From Kribbella antiqua (GTDB lineage: Bacteria; Actinomycetota; Actinomycetes; Propionibacteriales; Kribbellaceae), in NCBI RefSeq assembly GCF_004345665.1, contig NZ_SLWR01000002.1, positions 558,001 through 622,000 on the forward strand: a stretch of 64,000 nt of DNA, read 5' to 3'. The position numbers and the translations under genes are program-made. The notes below the pieces were generated by a model. The model saw only the letters and a program-made list of their open reading frames with translations. It searched no databases and was not told the origin of the DNA. Shown here piece after piece: positions 42,024-50,310 of this stretch. Position 1 is the stretch's first letter; every line of letters starts with the position of its first letter.

Positions 42024-43382
42024 GTGGATCCCATGACGACATCTCGGCGTTCTTTCCTCGGCCTGGTCGGTGGCGGCGCGCTCGCGGCCGGCCTGGCCGC
42101 CTGCGGTACCTCTGGCCCGAAGAGCTCCGGCGGTTCCACCGGCGGCGCCGCGGCCGGTAGCGGAACGACGTACTGGTTCCTCACCGGCCAGCCCCAGCAG
42201 AGCATCCGGGAGGCTCAGGTCAAGCGGTTCAACGACGCGAACCCGGATACGAAGATCAAGTACACGGAGTTCCAGAACGACGCGTTCAAGCAGAAGATCA
42301 AGACCGCGATCGGCGCGGGCCAAGGCCCGACGCTGATCTGGGGCTGGGGCGGCGGCGGCCTGAAGGCGTACGTCGAGGCCGGCCAGGTCGAGGACCTCAC
42401 CGACTGGCTCACCAACCAGGAAGCCGACCTGAAGAACTCGATCTTCCCGTCCGCCTTCACGGCGGCGACCGTCAACGGCAAGATCTACGCGGTGCCGGGA
42501 GAGACCGTGACGCCGATCGTGCTGTTCTACGACAAGCGCGCGTTCGAGAAGATCGGTGCCCAGCCCCCGCAATCCTGGGGTGACATCATGGACCTGGTGC
42601 CGAAGTTCAACGAGAAGGGCATCGCGCCGTTCTCGCTCGGCGGCCAGTCGCGCTGGACATCGATGATGTGGCTGGAGTTCCTGTTCGACCGGATCGGCGG
42701 CAGTGAGGTCTTCCAGAACATCTTCGACGGCAAGGCGAACGGCTGGTCCGACCCGTCCGCGCTGAAGGCGCTGGAGGAGATGCAGAAGCTGATCAAGGCG
42801 AACGGTTTCGTCAAGGGCTTCTCCTCCATCACCGCCGACTCCAACGCCGACCAGGCGCTGCTCTTCACCGGCAAGGCCGCGATGATGCTGCACGGCGCCT
42901 GGACCTACGGCAACATGAAGGCGTCCGGTGGCGACTTCGTGACCGGTGGGCACCTCGGCTACATGAACTTCCCGCCGGTCGACGGCGGCAAGGGCGACCC
43001 GAGCGACACCGTCGGCAACCCCGGTCAGTACATGTCGATCTCCTCCAAGGCCAGTGACGCGGACAAGGAGACCGCGAAGAAGTTCATCGCCAACAACACT
43101 CTCGACGACGCCACGGTGGAGGCCTGGGTGAAGTCCGGCAACATCCCGGTCGTCAAGAGCGCGAAGGACAAACTCTCGTCGATCACCGACAAGAACGACT
43201 CCGCGTGGCTGAACTTCGTCTACGACACCGCGGCGAACGCGAAGAACTTCGCCCAGTCCTGGGACCAGGCGCTCCCCCCGACCCAGGCCGAAACCCTGCT
43301 GGACAACATCGCCAAGCTGTTCCAGCTGTCGATCTCCCCCCAGCAGTTCGCCGACAGCATGAACGCCGTCATCGGCAAGTGA
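42024..43382 (+). CDS. ABC sugar transporter, solute-binding lipoprotein
   Basis: A 452-residue extracellular lipoprotein of the family-1 extracellular binding proteins. The signal combines a twin-arginine (TSRRSFLGLVGGG) with a lipobox LAAGLAACG; the Cys would be lipidated. The mature protein follows a Gly/Ser-rich linker, with KRFNDANPDTKIKYTEFQND near the start and LLFTGKAAMMLHGAWTYGN typical of the fold. I choose GTG 42024 because GGAG lies 7 nt upstream; ATG 42033 is in frame. With two permeases downstream and no ATPase, it probably shares a genome-wide MsiK-type ATPase, as is usual in actinobacteria. Confidence 0.92.
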   Translation: MDPMTTSRRSFLGLVGGGALAAGLAACGTSGPKSSGGSTGGAAAGSGTTYWFLTGQPQQSIREAQVKRFNDANPDTKIKYTEFQNDAFKQKIKTAIGAGQGPTLIWGWGGGGLKAYVEAGQVEDLTDWLTNQEADLKNSIFPSAFTAATVNGKIYAVPGETVTPIVLFYDKRAFEKIGAQPPQSWGDIMDLVPKFNEKGIAPFSLGGQSRWTSMMWLEFLFDRIGGSEVFQNIFDGKANGWSDPSALKALEEMQKLIKANGFVKGFSSITADSNADQALLFTGKAAMMLHGAWTYGNMKASGGDFVTGGHLGYMNFPPVDGGKGDPSDTVGNPGQYMSISSKASDADKETAKKFIANNTLDDATVEAWVKSGNIPVVKSAKDKLSSITDKNDSAWLNFVYDTAANAKNFAQSWDQALPPTQAETLLDNIAKLFQLSISPQQFADSMNAVIGK

Positions 43383-43413
43383 CAGTGCTACTCAGTTCAG
43401 GCCGGGAGGCCCC

Positions 43414-44343
43414 ATGACCGTGACCGCACCGCCCGTCGCGCCGACGGCGGCTCGCAAAGGACCGTCCTCTGCCGCCGGGCGGAGCGGTCCGGTCGCCTGG
43501 ATGGCCGTCCCCGCCCTGGCCATCTTCCTGCTCTTCGGCGTCGTCCCGCTGTTCGGCGTACTGGCGCTGAGCTTCGCGCAGTGGGACGGCCTCGGCGCCA
43601 TCCACACCGCCGGTTTCTCCAACTGGCGTTCGGTGCTGAGCGATCCCGCACTGCCGCACACGATCTGGGTGACGTTCGAGATCATGATCCTGTCCTGGGC
43701 CGTGCAGACCCCGATGAGCCTGCTGATCGGGACGTTCCTGGCCGGCCGGCAGCGGTACCGCGGCTTCCTCGCCGTGCTGTACTTCATCCCCCTGCTGCTC
43801 AGCTCGACCGCGATCGCGATCACCTACAAGGCGCTGCTCGACCCGAACTTCGGACTCGGCGCCGGGCTCAAGATCGGCTTCCTCACCCAGGACTGGCTCG
43901 GCCGCAGCGACCTCGCCATCGGCGTCCTGATTTTCGTGGTGTCGTGGCAGTTCATCCCGTTCCACTCGCTGATCTACCAAGGCGGCGTACGGCAGATCCC
44001 GACCTCGATGTACGAGGCCGCCGCGATCGACGGCGCCGGCCGGGTGCGGCAGTTCTTCAGCATCACCGTGCCGCAGCTGAAGTACACGATCATCACGTCG
44101 TCCACCCTGATGGTGGTCGGGTCGCTGACCTTCTTCGACCTGATCTTCGTGCTCACCGCGGGCGGTCCGGGCGACGCGACGCGCGTCCTCGCCCTCGACA
44201 TGTACAAGCGTGGTTTCCAGGCGAACCTGATGGGCCCGGCGAGCGTGATCGCCGTCCTGCTGGTCCTGCTCGGCCTGGCGCTGGCGCTGATCCTACGACG
44301 ACTCGGCGGCAGTACGACGGCCAGCCAACTGGAAGGAATGTGA
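43414..44343 (+). CDS. ABC sugar transporter permease, MalF type
   Basis: A 309-residue inner-membrane permease with six or seven segments. The EAA loop that contacts the ATPase is visible as YEAAAIDGAGRVRQFFSITV. The N-terminal ~25 residues are cytosolic. GGGAGG precedes ATG 43414, 32 bp after the binding-protein stop. It forms the transmembrane channel with the next gene product and imports the sugar bound by the lipoprotein, probably an oligosaccharide cleaved by the divergent GH3 enzyme. Confidence 0.93.
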   Translation: MTVTAPPVAPTAARKGPSSAAGRSGPVAWMAVPALAIFLLFGVVPLFGVLALSFAQWDGLGAIHTAGFSNWRSVLSDPALPHTIWVTFEIMILSWAVQTPMSLLIGTFLAGRQRYRGFLAVLYFIPLLLSSTAIAITYKALLDPNFGLGAGLKIGFLTQDWLGRSDLAIGVLIFVVSWQFIPFHSLIYQGGVRQIPTSMYEAAAIDGAGRVRQFFSITVPQLKYTIITSSTLMVVGSLTFFDLIFVLTAGGPGDATRVLALDMYKRGFQANLMGPASVIAVLLVLLGLALALILRRLGGSTTASQLEGM

Positions 44344-44344
44344 C

Positions 44345-45235
44345 ATGGCCGTTGCCACCACCGGAACTCCTACGACGGCCCAGCCCACGCGTAACGGCCC
44401 CGTCCGCGCCCACAAACTGCTGCAGCTGAACTGGTTCGGCGGGGCGGCGGGCTGGCTGTGGCTGGTGATCGTGTTGGTGCCGCTGTACTGGATCGTCGTC
44501 ACCAGCTTCAAGGACCAGACCGCGTACTTCAGCCAGAACCCGTTCGCCCTGCCGGCTGATCCGACCTGGGCGAACTACAAACTGGTCATCGAATCGGACT
44601 TCCCGCGGTACTTCCTGAACAGCGTGATCGTCACCGCCGGCACCATCATCCCGGCGGTCGCGATCTCGTTCATGGCGGCGTACGCGATCGTCCGCGGCGC
44701 CGGCGGCCGCTTCCTGGCCGGGGTCAACGGGTTGTTCCTGATGGGACTGGCGATCCCGCTGCAGGCGACGATCATCCCGGTCTACCTGCTGATCATCCGG
44801 ATGCGCCTGTACGACAGCCTGCTCGCGATCATCCTGCCGTCGATCGCGTTCTCCATCCCGCTGTCGGTGCTGGTGCTGACGAACTTCATCCGCGACGTGC
44901 CGAAGGAGCTCTTCGAGTCCATGCGCGTCGACGGCGCCAGCGAATGGGGCATGCTGCGCGGCCTCGCGCTCCCGCTGACCAGGCCCGCCCTGGTCACCGT
45001 CAGCATCTACAACGGTCTCGCCGTGTGGAACGGCTTCCTGCTTCCGCTGATCCTGACCCAGAGCCCGGACAAGCGCACACTTCCATTGGCCTTGTGGACC
45101 TTCCAGGGGCAATACAGCGTCAACGTGCCTGCCGTCCTGGCGTCCGTGATGCTCACAACGCTCCCGATCGTCATCCTGTACGCCGTCAGCCGCAAGCAGC
45201 TGCTCAGCGGTCTGACCGCCGGCTTCAGCAAGTAG
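44345..45235 (+). CDS. ABC sugar transporter permease, MalG type
   Basis: A 296-residue permease with six segments. The EAA loop reads ELFESMRVDGASEWGMLRGL, followed by PLTRPALVTVSIYNGLAVWN, the standard MalG C-terminal half. ATG 44345 follows GGAATG directly after the MalF-type stop. Its 3' end overlaps the convergent apbE gene by 11 bp, so the two transcripts meet tail to tail. No ATPase follows. Confidence 0.93.
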   Translation: MAVATTGTPTTAQPTRNGPVRAHKLLQLNWFGGAAGWLWLVIVLVPLYWIVVTSFKDQTAYFSQNPFALPADPTWANYKLVIESDFPRYFLNSVIVTAGTIIPAVAISFMAAYAIVRGAGGRFLAGVNGLFLMGLAIPLQATIIPVYLLIIRMRLYDSLLAIILPSIAFSIPLSVLVLTNFIRDVPKELFESMRVDGASEWGMLRGLALPLTRPALVTVSIYNGLAVWNGFLLPLILTQSPDKRTLPLALWTFQGQYSVNVPAVLASVMLTTLPIVILYAVSRKQLLSGLTAGFSK

Positions 45236-45989
45236 CCAGCCTCGTCGCGTTGCTTCGGTAGACGTGGCGGGTGCCGTCCTCGAGTACGACCAGGCCGGTC
45301 CGGCCTGGTCGGCTCGCGAGCCAGGTAAGGGCATCGGAGCCTTTCGCGAAGGCTGCTGTCGCGTCGATGTCGGCCCAGGTGAGGTTGCTGTGGACAACGG
45401 TGACTGAGGCAACGGCTGTGGGGGTCATGCCAGTGCGGGCGTCGGTAATGTGGTTGCCGCGGTGTTTCAGGCCGGAGGTGGCGATGGCGCCGTTGCGGAT
45501 TGGCACTACTGCGGCGACGGTGTTCAGGTGGTGCGGGTCTTCGATGCCGATGCGCCAAGCGGGTGAGTCTGGCGAGGCGACGTGGCAGGTCATGTCTCCG
45601 CCGGCCGAGAGGCAGTAGTCGGTGCCTGCGAGTTTGGCCAGGGCCTGGGCAGCACGTTCGACTGCCCAGCCTTTGACGACACCGCTGGGGTCGAGGGCGC
45701 CTGAGCGCCGTACGTTGAAAGCGTCGCCTGATTCGCGTCGTGCCTGCTCGCCGAGATTCAGCACTTCGGCGACCTCGGGTGGACAGTCGGCTACCTGGAT
45801 TTCGCCGCGGTTGAGGCGGGAGATGTACGAGTCGGGGCGGTAGGTGCTGAAGACTCGGTCGGCATCGCGCAGGATGGCGAGTGCCTTGCTCCACGCCTGG
45901 TGTGCTTGGGCGTCGGAGGTGTGGCGGCCGCGGAGGGCGAGGCCGATCGGCATGCCCATGACGTGTTCGACGTACCGCGCGGTGTTCAC
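45225..45989 (-). CDS. apbE: FAD:protein FMN transferase (ApbE family)
   Basis: A 254-residue flavinyltransferase that attaches FMN from FAD to a Ser/Thr in FMN-binding domains of extracytoplasmic proteins. Conserved blocks are GMPIGLALRG near the start, RVFSTYRPDSYISRLNRG, LDPSGVVKGWAVERAAQAL, YCLSAGGDMTCHV, and the C-terminal ATSGLKHRGNHITDARTGM with Mg ligands. No clear signal peptide is visible, unlike many homologs, so the site of action needs care. GTG 45989 overlaps the stop of the FMN-binding gene, coupling enzyme and substrate. The family is somewhat short here (usually about 270-330). Confidence 0.9.
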   Translation of the reverse strand: MNTARYVEHVMGMPIGLALRGRHTSDAQAHQAWSKALAILRDADRVFSTYRPDSYISRLNRGEIQVADCPPEVAEVLNLGEQARRESGDAFNVRRSGALDPSGVVKGWAVERAAQALAKLAGTDYCLSAGGDMTCHVASPDSPAWRIGIEDPHHLNTVAAVVPIRNGAIATSGLKHRGNHITDARTGMTPTAVASVTVVHSNLTWADIDATAAFAKGSDALTWLASRPGRTGLVVLEDGTRHVYRSNATRLATC

Positions 45990-46423
45990 TTCGCCTGGTC
46001 CAGAGCGCTCTGCAGGGAACGGATGTAGCCGTCGCTGGTGACCGTGGCACCGCTGACCATGTCGATCTGGGCACTCTGCGCCTTGGTGGTCTCGTCGATC
46101 AGGATCGGCAGCGCGTAGTCGTTGATCTCGACGTCGCGGTGATTCCCGTTCGGGTACTGCAGGACGTTGACCGCGGTGATCTTGCCGTTCTCAATGGTCA
46201 GCTGCACCTGGACCGGCCCCCACTGCGTCGACGCGACCTCACCCGTGACCGTCTGCGCGTTTGAGGTCGATGACGGGGCCGGCGTGCTCTCCACCGAACC
46301 GCCACTGATCGCAGGAGCCGCGGTCATCCGCCCGGAGGTCGAGGTGCGGTACGCGAACAGCAGCACGACGATCGACACCGTCGCGAGGAACGAGAAGACA
46401 ATGCGTTTCACAGGCGTCACCAC
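45986..46423 (-). CDS. FMN-binding domain protein, membrane-anchored
   Basis: A 145-residue protein. One N-terminal membrane segment (VFSFLATVSIVVLLFAY) would anchor it outside the membrane. A Ser/Thr/Pro-rich linker follows, then an FMN-binding domain (residues ~60-145) with ILIDETTKAQSAQIDMVSGA followed by TVTSDGYIRSLQSAL. The SGATVTS segment is the usual flavinylation site, Thr carrying covalent FMN, and ApbE is encoded next door. It would pass electrons between the ferric-reductase-like protein and an external acceptor. GTG 46423 overlaps the reductase stop by 7 bp. Confidence 0.9.
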   Translation of the reverse strand: MVTPVKRIVFSFLATVSIVVLLFAYRTSTSGRMTAAPAISGGSVESTPAPSSTSNAQTVTGEVASTQWGPVQVQLTIENGKITAVNVLQYPNGNHRDVEINDYALPILIDETTKAQSAQIDMVSGATVTSDGYIRSLQSALDQAK

Positions 46424-47799
46424 TTGAAGGTCTCGAGGTGGAGTTGGCCGGCCGGGAGGCCGGCGGCGGTGAGGGTTTGCTTCACCAGTTCGGTCCAGTG
46501 GTCAGGGCCGCACAGGTAGACGTCGCGGTCGGCGATGTCGGGGATCCAGTACAGGAGGGCCTGCAGGTCGTCGACCGGCCCGACGCCCTGCCCCAGCCAC
46601 GAGTCCGTACGGCGACGATGGCCGGGCAGCGACAGGACGAACAGCCCTCGCTGATGCACCAGAGCCTGCAGCTCATGGGCGAACAACGGCTGATCGGCGT
46701 ACCGCTGCACGAGGATCGCATCGCCCGGCGCATAGCTGAGCCCTTCCGCCAGGGCGCGCAACGGCGTGATGCCGACCCCGGCACCGATCAGCGCGATCTT
46801 CCGCCGAGACCTCGCCCGTGGGCTGAGCCGCCCGTACGGACCTTCGACGAAGACCCGCGTGCCGGGCCGCACCGACCGAAGAGCCGCGCTGCCGTCACCA
46901 ACCTCTTGCACGGTGATGCGCAAACCTCGCCCGTCCGGCGCCGCGGATAGCGAGTACGGGTTCGCACGCGTCCAGCCGGGCCGGCCCAGGAACCGCCACG
47001 CGAAGAACTGCCCGGGCTCAGCGCGTAGCCGCTCCAGTCGTCGGCCGGCGACGTACAGCGAAAAGACGCCGTCGGTCTCCGGCACGACGGCCGCCACTCG
47101 GAGGTCATGTCGTGCGTTACGCAGCAGCGGCAGTCCGATGCGATAGACGAGCACCGTGACGGCTGCCAGTGCCCACGCCGTCCACCAGAACACTGTTCGG
47201 CCGGTGGACGACATGAACTCCTGGCCTGTCCAGAGCTGATGTGGGAGCGCCAGGCCGACGCCGAGGTAGGCATACAGATGCAGCAGGTGCCACGACTCGT
47301 ACCGGATCCGACGCCGCGCCGCTTTGATACTCGTCACGACGCTCAAGCACAGCGCGACTGTCCCGCCAACTGCCAGCAGCATGCCTGGGTAGTCGACGGT
47401 GAGATCCCAGAGCGTCGCGGGTGTCCGGCCGATCTCCCCTGCGGCGTATCCCCAGATGATCAGGACGAGATGCGCCAGCATCAGGTTGAACGACGTGAAC
47501 CCGGTCAGTCGGTGAATCCGCGCCAGCCGATCCTGCCCGAACGCGGCCTCCAGCACCCGCACCCGGGCCATCAACACGACCTGAGCAAGCAACAGTACGG
47601 CGCTAGCCAGGCCGGTGAACCGACCGAGTGACGTAAGCCCCGTCGCCCACCCGCCCAGCTCCTGCACACCGCCGTCGACCACCCACCAATAGGTGACCAT
47701 CAACAGGCTCAGCCAGAGCGCAGCCATCGCGCCGACGCGCACCACACCGTCGACCCGCGCCCGCTGCCCCAGCAGCACCGCGGAAGACGTCTCGATCAT
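46417..47799 (-). CDS. Ferric-reductase-like transmembrane flavoprotein
   Basis: A 460-residue membrane oxidoreductase. Six hydrophobic segments (residues ~20-230) carry haem-ligand-type histidines in RIHRLTGFTSFNLMLAHLVL and SWHLLHLYAYLGVGLALPHQ. The C-terminal half is a ferredoxin-NADP reductase module: FAD motif in TRANPYSLSAAPDG, pyrophosphate loop GAGVGITPLRAL, and NAD-site CGPDHW. It would move electrons from NAD(P)H across the membrane. ATG 47799 follows AGGAGC. Encoded with an FMN-binding protein and ApbE, it forms a compact extracytoplasmic electron-transfer operon; the terminal acceptor is unknown. Confidence 0.9.
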   Translation of the reverse strand: MIETSSAVLLGQRARVDGVVRVGAMAALWLSLLMVTYWWVVDGGVQELGGWATGLTSLGRFTGLASAVLLLAQVVLMARVRVLEAAFGQDRLARIHRLTGFTSFNLMLAHLVLIIWGYAAGEIGRTPATLWDLTVDYPGMLLAVGGTVALCLSVVTSIKAARRRIRYESWHLLHLYAYLGVGLALPHQLWTGQEFMSSTGRTVFWWTAWALAAVTVLVYRIGLPLLRNARHDLRVAAVVPETDGVFSLYVAGRRLERLRAEPGQFFAWRFLGRPGWTRANPYSLSAAPDGRGLRITVQEVGDGSAALRSVRPGTRVFVEGPYGRLSPRARSRRKIALIGAGVGITPLRALAEGLSYAPGDAILVQRYADQPLFAHELQALVHQRGLFVLSLPGHRRRTDSWLGQGVGPVDDLQALLYWIPDIADRDVYLCGPDHWTELVKQTLTAAGLPAGQLHLETFKW

Positions 47800-47896
47800 C
47801 AAAGCTCCTGGGGTACGGCGGAATCACCCCAAGTGTCGAGCCCTCCCCTGAGCCAAACCTCCCGCTTCCCTGGCAGCCGGCTGTGAAACGATCGTT

Positions 47897-48301
47897 CTAC
47901 TCGTTAGGTACGGCGTACTCCTCGTCGGTGACGTGGTCGCCCCATTCGGTTTCGGGGGTTTCGTCGGCGACGCCTTCCCAGATGGCGGTGTGGGTCATGA
48001 AGTTGTCGGGGGTGGCGCCGTGCCAGTGCCATTCGCCGGGTGGGGTGTAGATGACGTCGCCGGGGCGGATGACGGTGACGTCGCCGCCGCGGGATTGGAT
48101 CAGGCCGACGCCGTCGGTGACGTGCAGGGTTTGGCCGTTGGCGTGCCGGTGCCAGGCGGTATGGGCGCCGGGCGCGAAGCGGACGGTGTTCACGCGGACG
48201 CGGGACGGTTCCGCGCCCCGGATGATCACGTCGAACCAGACGTCACCGGTGAACCACTCGGCCGGGCCTTTGGCACTGGGCGTCCTGGGGAGGATCTCCA
48301 C
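47897..48301 (-). CDS. Cupin-domain protein
   Basis: A 134-residue single-domain cupin from GTG 48301 (AAGGA 8 nt upstream). Cupin motif 1 is APGAHTAWHRHANGQTLHVT with two histidines and a Gln in place of the usual Glu, and motif 2 is PGDVIYTPPGEWHWHGATPD. It is the type often annotated as carboxymuconolactone-decarboxylase-associated cupin, likely binding a divalent metal. Two bases separate it from the XRE gene stop, so they form an operon. The opposite operon includes a CMD protein, supporting a shared redox or detoxification role. Confidence 0.88.
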   Translation of the reverse strand: MEILPRTPSAKGPAEWFTGDVWFDVIIRGAEPSRVRVNTVRFAPGAHTAWHRHANGQTLHVTDGVGLIQSRGGDVTVIRPGDVIYTPPGEWHWHGATPDNFMTHTAIWEGVADETPETEWGDHVTDEEYAVPNE

Positions 48302-48303
48302 AA

Positions 48304-49170
48304 CTATTCCTTGTCTTGAGCAACGATATTGTCCTGGGTGGCCGCCCAGCTGGCGAGCAGCTTCAGGGCGTCGGCGGTCGGGCTGCCCGCGGGGGCGGTG
48401 TAGACGACCATCGTCAGCCCCGGATCGGAGGGGAACTCCATCGCCTCGAAGTTGATGTCGAGGTCGCCGACCACCGGGTGGTGCAACTTCTTCCGGCCGG
48501 TGCGGTGGAAGCGGACGTTGTGGTCCGCCCATCGCTTCCGGAACGTCTCGCTCTGAGTCGACAGCTCACCGATCAGATCGCTCAACGCCTTGTCGTGCGG
48601 GTTCCGGCCCGCCTCGGAGCGCAGCACCGCAGCGATATCGTCCGCGGCGCGCTCCCAGTCGACGAAGAACTCCTTCGCGGCCGGATCGAGAAACACGAAC
48701 CGGGCCGAGCTGTGCGGCCGCCGAGGATCCGCGAACAGCGGTGCATACAGGGCGCGCGACATCCGGTTCGCCGCCAGTACGTCGAAACGCCCATTCCGGA
48801 TCCACGCCGGGGCGTCGGTGATCGCGTCCAGGATCTGCTGCAGGGCAGGCCGAATCACCTTGGCCGGCTGACGACGTCGTACGGCGGGACCGGCATCGCG
48901 GGCCAACGCGAACAGGTGCGCCAGCTCGGCATCGTCCAGCTGTAGCGCGCGGCCGAGCGCCACGAGGACGCTCTCGGAGGCACCGGAAAGGTTCCCCCGC
49001 TCCATCCGCACGTAGTAGTCCACCGAGACACCGGCCAGCAGCGCGACCTCCTCCCGGCGCAGCCCCTTCACCCGGCGGTTGCCGCCGTACACGGGCAGCC
49101 CCGCCTGCTCAGGAGTCAGGCGGGCGCGTCGGGAGCTGAGGAACTCCTTGATCTCGGCTCGGTGGTCCAT
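48304..49170 (-). CDS. XRE-family regulator with MmyB-like ligand domain
   Basis: A 288-residue regulator of the same architecture as the one at 19.8 kb. The HTH covers residues ~8-75 ([48 protein letters not shown]). The ligand-type domain covers ~110-270 (DVLAANRMSRALYAPLFADP, HNVRFHRTGRKKLHHPVVGD, EAMEFPSDPGLTMVVYTAPA). TAGTGT lies 7 nt before ATG 49170, so the mRNA may be leaderless. It diverges from the zinc alcohol dehydrogenase operon and is the probable regulator of both directions. Confidence 0.9.
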   Translation of the reverse strand: MDHRAEIKEFLSSRRARLTPEQAGLPVYGGNRRVKGLRREEVALLAGVSVDYYVRMERGNLSGASESVLVALGRALQLDDAELAHLFALARDAGPAVRRRQPAKVIRPALQQILDAITDAPAWIRNGRFDVLAANRMSRALYAPLFADPRRPHSSARFVFLDPAAKEFFVDWERAADDIAAVLRSEAGRNPHDKALSDLIGELSTQSETFRKRWADHNVRFHRTGRKKLHHPVVGDLDINFEAMEFPSDPGLTMVVYTAPAGSPTADALKLLASWAATQDNIVAQDKE

Positions 49171-49272
49171 GACATCAACACTACGGACCGTCGCCGGGGC
49201 GAGGGAGGCACTGCCATTACCTGGATCAGCAGTGACTCCCGCGCGCACGGAACGTCACCTTCACTGGATGGC

Positions 49273-50310
49273 ATGAGAGCTACATACATGTACAGCGCCG
49301 GGGACGTGCGTGTCATCGACGTACCGGACCCGGTGATTCAGCAACCAACGGATGCGCTGGTGCGGGTGGTCAACTCCTGCATCTGCGGTAGCGATCTGCA
49401 TCCCTTTCACAACCTTCCGGCCACGCCGGGCGGGAAGTCGATGGGCCACGAGTTCATCGGTGTCGTCGAGGACGTCGGCGGCGAGGTCACGACGGTCAAG
49501 CGGGGCGACTTCGTCATCGCGCCGTTCGCTTGGTCGGACGGTACGTGTGACTTCTGCCGTGAGGGTCTGCAGACGTCCTGCCGGCACGGTGGATTCTGGA
49601 ACGCGAACGGCGTCGGCGGCGGTCAGGCCGAGGCGGTACGGGTACCGCTGGCGGACGGCACGCTGGTGAAGGTTCCGGTCAGTGAGGACTCGGCGTTGCT
49701 GCCGTCGCTGCTGACTCTTTCCGATGTCTACGGCACTGGTTACCACGCGGCCTTGAAGGGTGGCGTCGCACCTGGCTCTACGGTCACGGTGATCGGCGAC
49801 GGCGCGGTCGGCCTGCTCGCCGTACTGTCCGCGAAGCAGTTGGGTGCCGAGCGCATCATCCTGATGGGCCGGCACAAGGACCGCACCGATCTCGGTGTCG
49901 AATTCGGTGCGACCGACGTCGTCGCCGAGCGCGGCGAGGAAGGTATTGCCAAGGTCCGCGACCTCACCGGCGGCGACGGCACCCACGTCGTACTCGAGGC
50001 GGTCGGGCACATGTCCGCGTACGAGCAGGCGATCGGCGTCGTCCGGGCCGGCGGTGTGATCAGCCGCGTCGGCGTTCCGCAGTACGACGAAGCGCCGGTG
50101 GGCTTCGCCACCTTCTTCGTGCCCAACATCACCCTCACCGGCGGCGCGGCTCCCGCTCGCGCGTACATCGACCGGCTGCTGCCCGACGTCCTGGATGGAA
50201 AGGTTAACCCGGGCAAGGTTTTCGACCGGACGATCGAGCTCGACGGCGTGCCGGACGGGTACCGAGCGATGGACGACCGGGAAGCACTGAAGGTCCTGGT
50301 CCGGTCGTGA
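49273..50310 (+). CDS. Zinc-dependent alcohol dehydrogenase (MDR family)
   Basis: A 345-residue NAD(P)-dependent dehydrogenase from ATG 49273. The catalytic zinc site shows Cys in SCICGSDLHPF, then GHEFIGVVEDVG. A structural-zinc-like lobe keeps CDFCREGLQTSC with three cysteines. The Rossmann motif is VIGDGAVGLLAVLSAKQLGA. Length is normal. It heads an operon with an exporter, a CMD protein, a DUF2255 protein and a broken aldo-keto reductase, all probably induced through the divergent XRE regulator. The stop overlaps the MFS start by 4 nt. Substrate: an alcohol or aldehyde, unspecified. Confidence 0.92.
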   Translation: MRATYMYSAGDVRVIDVPDPVIQQPTDALVRVVNSCICGSDLHPFHNLPATPGGKSMGHEFIGVVEDVGGEVTTVKRGDFVIAPFAWSDGTCDFCREGLQTSCRHGGFWNANGVGGGQAEAVRVPLADGTLVKVPVSEDSALLPSLLTLSDVYGTGYHAALKGGVAPGSTVTVIGDGAVGLLAVLSAKQLGAERIILMGRHKDRTDLGVEFGATDVVAERGEEGIAKVRDLTGGDGTHVVLEAVGHMSAYEQAIGVVRAGGVISRVGVPQYDEAPVGFATFFVPNITLTGGAAPARAYIDRLLPDVLDGKVNPGKVFDRTIELDGVPDGYRAMDDREALKVLVRS

